DNA from: DASWIG01 sp965371445
GTDB taxonomy: Bacteria; Acidobacteriota; Thermoanaerobaculia; Multivoradales; J023
NCBI GenBank assembly: GCA_965371445.1
Contig: CBDUYN010000004.1
Location: forward strand, 62,001-126,000
Reading direction: 5' to 3'
DNA: 64,000 nt
The notes under the pieces are model-generated. The model saw only the letters and a program-made list of their open reading frames with translations, made no database searches and was not told the origin of the DNA. Shown one piece after another: positions 35,191-43,653 of the stretch (position 1 is its first letter; every line of letters begins with the position of its first letter). The position numbers and the translations under genes are program-made.

Positions 35191-35699
35191 CGTTTCACTC
35201 CGTTCACCAGGTGGCTCAGGCGTTCGCGGGCGCGGCGGCGGTGGGAACGGACCGAGGCGGCGGTGATCCGCATCAGCTCCGCGATCTCGGTGTCGGTCCT
35301 GCCCTCGACCACGCTCAGGTGCATCACCGCCCGCTGACGCGGTGCGAGGGCCGCGACGAGACGCTCCACGTCGAGGGTGTCCCCGGGGTCGGGGTCGATC
35401 ACCGGCTCGGGCACGGCGGAGAGAGGGAGGTAGTCCCGCCAGCTGCGGACTCGCTGAAGGCAACTCCGCAGGACGATCCGGGCCAGCCAGGCCTTGAACG
35501 CCGTTTCTTCGCGCAGCGATCCGAGCTTGCGCCAGGCCTTGATCAGGGCGTCCTGGACCGCGTCCTCCGCCTCCGCCTCGCCCACGATCGACCGAGCCAG
35601 CCCGACAAGCTGCACCCAGCGTCCCTCGACGAGGGCGCCGAAGGCGTTGGCATCGCCAAGGGCGGCGCGCTGGATCAGGATGGGCTCGGTCGCTTCCAT
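35187..35699 (-). CDS. ECF-subfamily RNA polymerase sigma factor
   Basis: Encodes 170 residues. Region 2 is FGALVEGRWVQLVGLARSIV, then EAEDAVQDALIKAWRKLGSL with the D-A-V-Q-D/W signature that binds the -10 element. Region 4 is LAPRQRAVMHLSVVEGRTDT followed by EIAELMRITAASVRSHRRRA, the helix-turn-helix for the -35 element. The stop overlaps the anti-sigma-like gene start. Such factors switch on an envelope or stress regulon and usually their own operon; a regulon cannot be read here. Confidence 0.93.
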   Translation of the reverse strand: MEATEPILIQRAALGDANAFGALVEGRWVQLVGLARSIVGEAEAEDAVQDALIKAWRKLGSLREETAFKAWLARIVLRSCLQRVRSWRDYLPLSAVPEPVIDPDPGDTLDVERLVAALAPRQRAVMHLSVVEGRTDTEIAELMRITAASVRSHRRRARERLSHLVNGVKR

Positions 35700-35730
35700 A
35701 CCTGTAAGAGGCCCTGAAGTCGTCCTTCCG

Positions 35731-35770
35731 TGTACACGGGGACGAAAAAATGTACACGGGGACGAAGAAA
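35731..35770. repeat. 20-bp tandem repeat upstream of the sigma-factor gene
   Basis: TGTACACGGGGACGAAAAAA (35731-35750) is followed directly by the same unit with one change (35751-35770). It lies 32-71 bp upstream of the ECF sigma start and contains the dyad TGTACA. Similar TGTACACGGGGACG units are known to me from REP-like repeats beside TnpA_REP transposases; no transposase is present here. It could also be a tandem operator. Confidence 0.6.
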
Positions 35771-35825
35771 TGCGACGGGACCGCCCGCTGTGACGATGGA
35801 CCTGTGGCGATGGACCCGTGGCGAG

Positions 35826-36064
35826 GGTTCTCTGGCAAACTACCAGATCGCCGCCTCCAGGAACCTCCCGAAGGCCAGGAACCCGACCTGCCGTTGATCG
35901 AGGCTCTTGCCGCGGTCGGCGTCGAAGTCTACCTCTGCGGGCAGAGCGCCGCCCACCGCGGCTTTGCCCGCGACGACCTCGCCCCAGACGTCCGGCTGGC
36001 GCTGTCGGCGATGACCGTCCTGGTAGCGCTGTAAGCCGAGGGCTACCAGCTGATCGCCTTCTGA
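35826..36064 (+). pseudogene. Broken DsrE/DsrF-like protein gene
   Basis: LPLIEALAAVGVEVYLCGQS, AAHRGFARDDLAPDVRLAL and SAMTVLVAL are followed by an in-frame TAA at 36031-36034, then AEGYQLIAF and TGA at 36062-36064. The natural family sequence has glutamine at that point (L-Q-x-x-G-Y), so CAA to TAA is the likely change. The first half of the protein seems split over another frame. DsrE-like proteins carry a conserved Cys, seen here in LCGQS, but the start is lost. From 36065 to 36175 I see only the start region of the next gene. Confidence 0.6.
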
Positions 36065-36175
36065 GGGCTCGCCCGACGGTGCTAAGCTAGATCCCGGTCT
36101 TGGCCGCCCATCAAGGGACCGGGCTGCCGAGGCAGAGTCGCCACCACCCGAGCCATCGTCCGGAAGGAGCGTCCG

Positions 36176-37669
36176 ATGCTGACCCGTCTCCAAATCAAGG
36201 GCTTCAAGAACCTCATCGACGTCGATATACGCTTCGGCCCGTTCACGTGTATCGCCGGCGCCAACGGCGTCGGCAAGTCGAACCTCTTCGACGCCATCCT
36301 CTTCCTGAGCGAGCTCGCGGACAAGCCCTTTGTGGAGGCCGCGAGCAAGATCCGGGGCGGCGAGGAGAGCCCCGGTGGGCTCTTCTCGGCTCATGGCGAC
36401 CGGAACATGCTCCTCGCAGCGGAGATGCTCATCCCGGGCGAGGGCAAGGACGCCTTTTCCCAGCATGCCCGGGCCAGCGCCACCCTGGTCCGCTACGAAC
36501 TGGAGCTGAGCCTCGAGGAGGCGACGGAGGACCGGCTCCTCGAACGAATTCGGCTCGAGCGAGAAAAGCTTTCCTACATCAGGAAAGGCGAAGCAAAAAA
36601 ACACCTGGCCTTTGAACATTCGACAAAATGGCGGGACTCCGTCGTCACCGTCAAGCGTACGGCTCCTTTCATCTCTACGGACCTTGAAAAGGGCATGGTC
36701 CACCTTCATGCCGATCGAATAAGGGATCCTAAAAAATCCAAGAGGGGAGGAGGGAAGCCTGTGAGCTTTCCGACCTCGACCCTCTCCCGGACCGCGCTGT
36801 CCGCCGCGCAATACGCCGACGAAACCAGGACAGCCGTCTTGGTGCGTGAAGAGATGCGCAACTGGCGACTGCTTCAGCTCGAACCGACGGCGATACGTCA
36901 GCCGGACAGTTTTCAGGAGATCCAGGAATCCATAGACTTCAACGGCGCTCACATTCCGGCGACGCTCTATCGTCTCGCCTCGAACCGCGGCGACGCCGAG
37001 CACGAAGGTCAGGTCTACGCGGCCGTGTCGAACCGCCTCGCCTCCCTGGTCGAAGGAGTCCGGAACGTCCGGGTCGACAAGGACGACACTCGGAGGGTCC
37101 TCACTCTGATGATGACCGACCGTTTCGATTTGGAGCTACCCGCCGCGGCTCTCTCGGACGGGACGATGCGGTTCATGGCCCTTTCTGTACTCCAGCAAGA
37201 TCCGAGTGTCGGAGGCCTTATCTGCCTCGAGGAGCCCGAGAACGGTATCCATCCACAGCGAATCGAAACCATCCTGGAACTTCTTGGCGACATCGCCGTC
37301 GACCCGACCCTTCCGGTAGACGAAGAGAATCCGCTACGCCAGGTCATCGTCAACACTCACTCGACATTGGTCGCTGGGGGAGTCGATGAGGGGGATCTCC
37401 TTTTTGCTCGCGAACGGACTCGACGATGGAATCAGCAGCGGATTCCGGAAATGACTCTCTCGTGCCTTCCCGCGACACGGCGAGCCAGCTACGGAGTGAA
37501 GAGTGCCTCGATGGGCGAGATCATCAAGTATTTAACCGGCGCCGCACCCTTAGAGGAAGACGAGGCCGAGTCAGCCGAGGTCACGACACCTAGAAGGCGA
37601 CGTGTCGTCGACCGTTTTCACCCCGATCAGCTCAGCTTGTTCCCTGCGAGCCGTGAGCCTCAAGAATGA
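36176..37669 (+). CDS. OLD/RecF-like AAA ATPase with C-terminal clamp-binding motif, defence candidate
   Basis: Encodes 497 residues; AAGGAG precedes the ATG. The N-terminus LTRLQIKGFKNLIDVDIRFG and Walker A GANGVGKS (28-35) are typical of RecF/SMC-like (AAA_21/AAA_15) ATPases. Between the halves is a helical insertion of about 200 residues. Then come the ALSDGTMRFMAL signature, Walker B LICLEEPENGIHP and the switch histidine in NTHSTL. Residues 485-489 are QLSLF, a perfect sliding-clamp-binding pentapeptide. The stop overlaps the next start by ATGA; that gene encodes a TOPRIM-like protein. Paired ATPase/TOPRIM-like genes are typical of OLD, AbiL and PARIS-like anti-phage systems. The G+C content is visibly lower than in flanking genes. 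Confidence 0.88.
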   Translation: MLTRLQIKGFKNLIDVDIRFGPFTCIAGANGVGKSNLFDAILFLSELADKPFVEAASKIRGGEESPGGLFSAHGDRNMLLAAEMLIPGEGKDAFSQHARASATLVRYELELSLEEATEDRLLERIRLEREKLSYIRKGEAKKHLAFEHSTKWRDSVVTVKRTAPFISTDLEKGMVHLHADRIRDPKKSKRGGGKPVSFPTSTLSRTALSAAQYADETRTAVLVREEMRNWRLLQLEPTAIRQPDSFQEIQESIDFNGAHIPATLYRLASNRGDAEHEGQVYAAVSNRLASLVEGVRNVRVDKDDTRRVLTLMMTDRFDLELPAAALSDGTMRFMALSVLQQDPSVGGLICLEEPENGIHPQRIETILELLGDIAVDPTLPVDEENPLRQVIVNTHSTLVAGGVDEGDLLFARERTRRWNQQRIPEMTLSCLPATRRASYGVKSASMGEIIKYLTGAAPLEEDEAESAEVTTPRRRRVVDRFHPDQLSLFPASREPQE

Positions 37670-38319
37670 ACCGTATAGGATATACGTTGGTCACGGAAGG
37701 GTCCTCAGACCGTCTCCTCAAGTACCCGATCGAATGGCTTCTGGAACGACTCACGTCACTCACCTTTGACGGCGAGTGGGCGGATCCAAGAGTCTTCAAG
37801 AAGCAGAAGCAGGAGAATATGCAGAAGCAGGAGAAGAAGCTGATCGGGAAACTTGCTCCGGCATTGGAATACTACCCATGTGACCTTCTGTTCGTTCACC
37901 GCGATGCGGATCGCGATCCGCCAGAGACTCGTATTACAGAAATCGAAGACGCTGTCGGTCAGCTGTCGTCGTCACCACCGGTCGTATGTGTCGTTCCCGT
38001 AAGAAAAACCGAAGCCTGGGTGTTGATCGACAAACAAGCCTTACGGGAAGCGGCCGGCAATCCGAATGGGAAGGTTGATCTCGGCTTTCCTGCCCTTCGG
38101 GACCTCGAGTCGATCCCAGATCCCAAGGCGACGTTGTTTGAGCTACTGGCGACAGCAGGTGGACTTCAGCGTCGAAGACTTAAGAGTCTCAACAAATTTC
38201 GGGCCAGACAGCGGGTCGCTCAGCTGATCGACGACTTCTCCCCACTCGAAAAGCTGCCAGCGTTCCAGAGATTTCGAGCCCAATTGAAGGGAGTCTTGGA
38301 GCAAGAAGGCTGGACATGA
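37666..38319 (+). CDS. TOPRIM-like/DUF4276-like partner of the AAA ATPase
   Basis: Encodes 217 residues. The N-terminal YTLVTEGSSDRLLKYPIEWL holds the glutamate (E11) and the segment CDLLFVHRDADRD (D80, D82, D84) the D-x-D of a TOPRIM-type active site. VVPVRKTEAWVLIDKQALRE follows, a feature of DUF4276/RloB-like proteins. The second half is basic and helical. In known systems such proteins act as nuclease or effector released or directed by the ATPase; that role is inferred. It is translationally coupled to the ATPase and its own stop overlaps the next gene, although composition changes sharply there. Confidence 0.72.
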   Translation: MNRIGYTLVTEGSSDRLLKYPIEWLLERLTSLTFDGEWADPRVFKKQKQENMQKQEKKLIGKLAPALEYYPCDLLFVHRDADRDPPETRITEIEDAVGQLSSSPPVVCVVPVRKTEAWVLIDKQALREAAGNPNGKVDLGFPALRDLESIPDPKATLFELLATAGGLQRRRLKSLNKFRARQRVAQLIDDFSPLEKLPAFQRFRAQLKGVLEQEGWT

Positions 38320-38987
38320 GCCAAAATCTCAGGTTCATCGCCAGTCAGAGCTCCGGAGAGGTCTCGGCGATCCTGGAACGTCCTGCCGACGCCCGGTGCC
38401 TCCTCGTCTTCGGCCATGGCGCCGGCGCGGGAATGACCCACGCCTTCATGGAGAGTATGTCGACGCTCCTCTCGGAGCGCGGCGTCGCCACTTTGCGCTA
38501 CCAGTTCCCCTACATGGAGAAGGGCAGCCGGCGTCCGGACCACCGTCCGATCCTGCTCAAGACCATCGCCTCGGCGATCGCCGCCGCGCGGAGCGAAGCG
38601 CCGGATCTGCCGCTTTTCGTCGGCGGCAAGTCGATGGGCGGCCGTATGACGTCGCAGCTCCTGGCCCGCGGCGAGACACCGGAGGTGCGGGGCGTCGTCT
38701 TCTTCGGCTTTCCCCTCCACCCGGCCGGGAAGCCGGGCAGCGAGCGCGGCGATCACCTCGCCGACGTCACGGCGCCGATGCTCTTCCTCCAGGGGACCCG
38801 CGACAAGCTGGCGGAGCTCGATCTCCTGAGGCCGGTCTGCGCCGGGCTCGGCAAGCGTGCGACGCTCCACGTCGTCGAGGGTGGGGACCACTCGTTCAAG
38901 GTGCTGAAGCGGTCGGGCCGGAACGAGGAGGAGGTCCTGGAGGAGCTCGCCGACAAGGCCGCGTCGTGGATGCTGGATAAACCATGA
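38316..38987 (+). CDS. KANL3/Tex30-type alpha/beta-hydrolase
   Basis: Encodes 223 residues. VFGHGAGAGMTHAFMESM is the oxyanion-hole region, GGKSMGGRMTSQL the nucleophile elbow (G-K-S-M-G), FLQGTRDKLAEL carries the acid and GGDHSFK the histidine. This is the short KANL3/Tex30-type hydrolase widespread in bacteria. It has the high G+C of the general chromosome, unlike the two genes before it. Even so its ATG overlaps the upstream stop by four bases, so the transferred pair may have landed exactly at its start, or supplies its promoter. Confidence 0.88.
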   Translation: MSQNLRFIASQSSGEVSAILERPADARCLLVFGHGAGAGMTHAFMESMSTLLSERGVATLRYQFPYMEKGSRRPDHRPILLKTIASAIAAARSEAPDLPLFVGGKSMGGRMTSQLLARGETPEVRGVVFFGFPLHPAGKPGSERGDHLADVTAPMLFLQGTRDKLAELDLLRPVCAGLGKRATLHVVEGGDHSFKVLKRSGRNEEEVLEELADKAASWMLDKP

Positions 38988-39065
38988 GCACCGGCCCGAG
39001 GCTCGGGGGAGCGCTCTAAAACAGCGCTCGCCCATGCCTCGCGGTGAGGGCCTTCCCGAGGACCT

Positions 39066-40652
39066 CTACCCGTCCTCTTCCTGCTGTTTCTCCTTCTCCG
39101 CCCGTTTACGCGCTTCGGCCGCCTGCTGGCGGGCCGCCGCGGCCTGTTCGCGAGCGACCTCTGCTTGCTCGCGGGCCGCCGCGGCCTGCTCGCGGGCCTT
39201 CTCCATCTGCTCGCGGGCCTTCTCCATCTGCTCGCGGGCCGCGGCAGCTTGTTGACCTATCTGCTCGCGGGCCTTCTCCATCTGCTCGTGGGCTTTCTCC
39301 ATCTGCTCGCGGACCGCGGCAGCCTGTTCACCCATCTGCTTGCGGGCCTTCTCCATCTGCTCGCGGGCCTTCTCCATCTGCTCGCGGACCGCGGCAGCCT
39401 GTTCACCCATCTGCTTGCGGGCCTTCTCCATCTGCTCGCGGGCCTTCTCCATCTGCTCGCGGGCCGCGGCAGCCTGTTCACCCATCTGCTCGCGGGCCTT
39501 CTCCATCTGCTCGACCCTTTCTGCCTCCTCCTGCTCGCGAGTCTCCTCTTCCTGCTCACTTTCCTCGCCCGGCGGATCCTGCCCGGCCGGAGCGGCGCTG
39601 AAGCTCGGCGTGAGGAAACCAGCCGCCACGACGAAGGCGGCCAGCACCAGGGTGAAAGCACGACGCGACGCCCGACCGCGAAGGCCCGAGGCCCTTTTCG
39701 GCGCACCGTCGAGGAGCCGTCGGACCCGGCCCTCCAGCTCCGAACCGCCTTCGGTCATGCTGGCGAGCGGAAAGAGCCGGGCCTCGAGGGTCCAGTCGGC
39801 GACCGCGGCGAGACATCGCGCCAGCGAGACGCCCCCGCCGGTCCGCTCGACCGTCCAGTCGTCGCAGAGGTACTCCGAGAGCCGTCGCAGACGCCGCGCG
39901 GCCAACCGCTGGAGCGGTTGAAAGAAGAAGATCCCTTCGACCAGCCGCGCCAGGAGTCGCCAGGCCGGATCGTTGCGCACCAGGTGGGCGAGCTCATGCC
40001 CGAGGACGCCCTCGAGCTCCGCCGCCGAGAGCTCACGCAAAGCGCGCTCGGGCAGGCAGATCTCCGGACGCCGGAAGCCGAGGGCTGCCGGTATTCTCAG
40101 GTGCTCGCTCACGGTGAGCCGCACCGGCCAGCCGTAGGACGCCGAACGCCGCAGCCGGTCGAGGACGGCCACAAGAGGACCCTCCGTCACCGGACACCGG
40201 TCGGCGAGCTGACGCCGCAGCCGGGCGCCGGAGACCGCGAGCGAGACGACGAAAAGCGTCGCCATCCCGGCCCAGACCAACGCGATCCAGCCGAGCCCGG
40301 AATCGCCCAGGAGCGGCGCCGGGGCCATCGAAGGCGCCGTGAAGGCGACGACCTCGGACGACGCCGGGACCGTCATCGACGCAGCAGCCGTCGACGGAGC
40401 GGCCATCGACGGGGCGGCTGCCGCCGCCTGCGGCAGCGCCCAACGCCAAGCGCTTTCCTGCCCGAAGACAAAGGCCAACGTCGCGCTCACCGGAGCGCCC
40501 ACCATTGCCCCCTTCCAGAGCCCGTCCTCCAGTGCCGGCCGCCCCTTGGTGAAGAGTCGCGACACCAGCCAGGCGGTGATCAGAAGCAGAGTGCTGTGCA
40601 AGGTGTAGGTCAGAAGCCAGCTCACCACGTTGTCGAGCCATAGGGTGTTCAT
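39066..40652 (-). CDS. BlaR1-type M56 membrane metalloprotease with long repetitive coiled coil
   Basis: Encodes 528 residues. Membrane spans lie at about 8-32, 45-65, 120-142 and 330-350. The M56 zinc motif is H219-E-L-A-H223 in GVLGHELAHLVRNDPAW, facing the cytoplasm. BlaR1 proteins carry an extracellular sensor after the last span; here that place is taken by about 160 residues of charged coiled coil. Its core is a 25-residue unit (REQMEKAREQMEKAR then KQMGEQAAAV) repeated about four to five times, encoded by near-identical 75-bp repeats. The stop region overlaps nothing downstream. Its start overlaps the BlaI-like repressor by ATGA, so it is the expected antirepressor protease; the signal is unknown. 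Confidence 0.9.
   Translation of the reverse strand: MNTLWLDNVVSWLLTYTLHSTLLLITAWLVSRLFTKGRPALEDGLWKGAMVGAPVSATLAFVFGQESAWRWALPQAAAAAPSMAAPSTAAASMTVPASSEVVAFTAPSMAPAPLLGDSGLGWIALVWAGMATLFVVSLAVSGARLRRQLADRCPVTEGPLVAVLDRLRRSASYGWPVRLTVSEHLRIPAALGFRRPEICLPERALRELSAAELEGVLGHELAHLVRNDPAWRLLARLVEGIFFFQPLQRLAARRLRRLSEYLCDDWTVERTGGGVSLARCLAAVADWTLEARLFPLASMTEGGSELEGRVRRLLDGAPKRASGLRGRASRRAFTLVLAAFVVAAGFLTPSFSAAPAGQDPPGEESEQEEETREQEEAERVEQMEKAREQMGEQAAAAREQMEKAREQMEKARKQMGEQAAAVREQMEKAREQMEKARKQMGEQAAAVREQMEKAHEQMEKAREQIGQQAAAAREQMEKAREQMEKAREQAAAAREQAEVAREQAAAARQQAAEARKRAEKEKQQEEDG
39165..39500. repeat. 75-bp tandem repeats encoding coiled coil
   Basis: The phrase CTGTTCACCCATCTGCT recurs at 75-bp intervals (about 39325, 39400 and 39475), with diverged units to the left. 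Within each unit an 18-21 bp subrepeat CTTCTCCATCTGCTCGCGGG occurs two times. The unit encodes 25 residues, 7+7+11, which keeps coiled-coil phase. The repeat lies in the M56 protease gene and is not a CRISPR array, since units are contiguous without spacers. Confidence 0.85.
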
Positions 40653-41035
40653 TTTCCGCCGTCCTCCGAGTTGTGTCGTTCGATGAGATTTTTGATCTCC
40701 GCGACTTGCCGGGCCTCGAGGTCGCCGTCTTCCAGGAGATGGCTCACCAGAGCCGTCACGTTGCCCTGGAAGAGCTTCTCCGTCATCTCCGAGACCATGG
40801 AGCGTCGCACTTCGTCCTCGGTCACGGCGGGGCTGTAGAGGTACTTACGTCCCTCGCCGCGATGGGTTACGACGCCCTTCTTCTCCATCTTGACGAGCAT
40901 CGTGGCGATCGTGGTCGGCGCCAGGCCGCGCTCCTCGCGGAGGTCGCCGTGGACCGCCGTCACCGCGGCCTCGCCGCGCTGCCACAGGACCCGCATGATC
41001 GCTAGTTGCAAGTCCCCGAGACTGACTTTCTTCAA
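40649..41035 (-). CDS. BlaI/MecI/CopY-family transcriptional repressor
   Basis: Encodes 128 residues. The winged helix contains LGDLQLAIMRVLWQRGEAAV, then LAPTTIATMLVKMEKKGVVT and HRGEGRKYLYSP, the canonical BlaI pattern with the recognition helix TTIATMLVKM. The C-terminal helix is the dimerisation and cleavage region. It overlaps the M56 protease gene by ATGA, the classic BlaI/BlaR1 order. No beta-lactamase is nearby, so the targets beyond its own operon are unknown. A dyad operator lies inside the predicted promoter upstream. Confidence 0.94.
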   Translation of the reverse strand: MKKVSLGDLQLAIMRVLWQRGEAAVTAVHGDLREERGLAPTTIATMLVKMEKKGVVTHRGEGRKYLYSPAVTEDEVRRSMVSEMTEKLFQGNVTALVSHLLEDGDLEARQVAEIKNLIERHNSEDGGK

Positions 41036-41092
41036 CGTCTTCCACCTCCTTGGGCCGAGCCTCCGGAACCGTTCCGGCGTTCGACTACCTGA

Positions 41093-41121
41093 ATAGTACT
41101 ACCTCGGTAGTCGTTAGTCAA
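41093..41121 (-). promoter_or_regulatory. Promoter of the BlaI/M56 operon with operator in the spacer
   Basis: Leftward, TTGACT (41121-41116) and TACTAT (41098-41093) are 17 bp apart, a near-consensus sigma-70 promoter about 60 bp before the repressor ATG. The dyad ACTACC/GGTAGT (41098-41103 and 41106-41111) fills the spacer. BlaI binding there would block polymerase directly. Confidence 0.7.
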
Positions 41122-41216
41122 GCCCGGCGTTGGCATCCGGCGTCCGGGAGCGCGCCACGGAGCGGCTTGGGGACAACCGCGTGCCGCGCTGAGCGAAAGA
41201 AGTCCCGCAGGAGGAA

Positions 41217-42137
41217 ATGCCGACCTACGCCGAGCTCGAGATCGCCCTCCACGAGGGCCACGGGGCTCGCCGTGTGGTAGCTTCCCTCGCCATGCGTGAG
41301 GTGGCCCCGACCCTGCCCGCGGCGCTCCGGGAGCTGGCCCGTCAATGCCCCCACGAGCCCTGGCTCTTTCACCGTCCGTCCTGGATCTGGCGTTGGCGCT
41401 CCTACGTCCAGGTGGCCGATCAGGCCGCCCGAGGTGCCGACATGCTTCGCCAGGCGGGCGTGGACGGTGCCGGGCGCCGCGTCGGCTGTCCGCCGCTCGT
41501 CGAGCCCGACGCCGTCGCCGCGGCTCTTGCCGTCCAGTCGACCGGCGCCGCCGCGGTGCCGTCGGTGGGGGCTGCCGAGGACGACTGGGACGCCTGGGCC
41601 GAAGTCTCCCCTCGTACGGACGGCGTCGAGCTCCCGTCCTCGCGCCGGCGGATCGACCGCTGGGCGCCCCAGGACGTCGACGACCGCTCCGAACCGGCCG
41701 GCGCGGCCTTTGCCGGCCACGGCGCCGTCACGCACGGTGAGCTGTGGCAAGCCGGCGAACGTTGGCGTCTGCGGTTGCCGTCGGTCACCGCGCGGCCGAT
41801 CGTCTTGACGAGCCCCCGCCTTCAGCCGACGCTACGCCACGAGCTGATGGCCCTCACCCTGGCGAGCCGCGCCGCCTGGGCCCTGGAGCACGATCCGGAG
41901 GCATTTCTGGCGGCGGCCCTCTGGTGCCGGCCCACCGTGGCGGCGGTGACACCTGCGGAGGCGGGCGAGCTCGCCGCGGCGCTCGCCGAACGCCGGCACC
42001 GGCGCTGGAATCGCCTCCGGCTCCTCGTCGTCGACGGGCAAACTGGGGCCACCGGGGAGGCGACGTGGCGCGAGCTCGGCGTCGACATCCTCTCTTTTCC
42101 GGCGGACGTTGTCTCCTCCGAGCCCGACAAGCGGTAG
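41217..42137 (+). CDS. Degenerate AMP-binding-enzyme-like protein
   Basis: Encodes 306 residues from ATG 41217; AGGAGG lies only 2 bp upstream, so a later ATG at 41292 remains possible. The N-terminal part (LPAALRELARQCPHEPWLFH, WRWRSYVQVADQAARGADML) resembles the start of acyl-CoA ligases, and FLAAALWCRPTVAAVTPAEA their middle. The ATP-binding TSGTTGxPK loop, the YGxTE motif and the C-terminal domain are absent, and length is about half of normal. It may be a non-catalytic relative or a decaying gene that has kept its frame. A thiolase and a CoA transferase follow on the same strand, which fits an acyl-CoA setting. Confidence 0.55.
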   Translation: MPTYAELEIALHEGHGARRVVASLAMREVAPTLPAALRELARQCPHEPWLFHRPSWIWRWRSYVQVADQAARGADMLRQAGVDGAGRRVGCPPLVEPDAVAAALAVQSTGAAAVPSVGAAEDDWDAWAEVSPRTDGVELPSSRRRIDRWAPQDVDDRSEPAGAAFAGHGAVTHGELWQAGERWRLRLPSVTARPIVLTSPRLQPTLRHELMALTLASRAAWALEHDPEAFLAAALWCRPTVAAVTPAEAGELAAALAERRHRRWNRLRLLVVDGQTGATGEATWRELGVDILSFPADVVSSEPDKR

Positions 42138-42203
42138 AATAGCGGAGAGCACACCGCGACCTACCCTCGCGACGATAGATAGACCCCAAAGGAGGTACCC
42201 AGG

Positions 42204-43649
<1,446 letters not shown>

Positions 43650-43653
43650 GGCG

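Noticed and set aside
39165..39500. CRISPR-like repetition
   Set aside because: Units are contiguous, divisible by three and encode coiled coil; no unique spacers.
39165..40643. Plus-strand frame rich in Leu-Leu-Ala-Gly repeats, looking like a membrane protein
   Set aside because: It is the reverse complement of the coiled-coil repeats and the M56 domain, whose HELAH motif and overlap with the repressor gene fix the real strand.
40649..41035. Beta-lactam resistance locus
   Set aside because: The BlaI/M56 pair has no beta-lactamase nearby and the protease lacks a penicillin-binding sensor domain.
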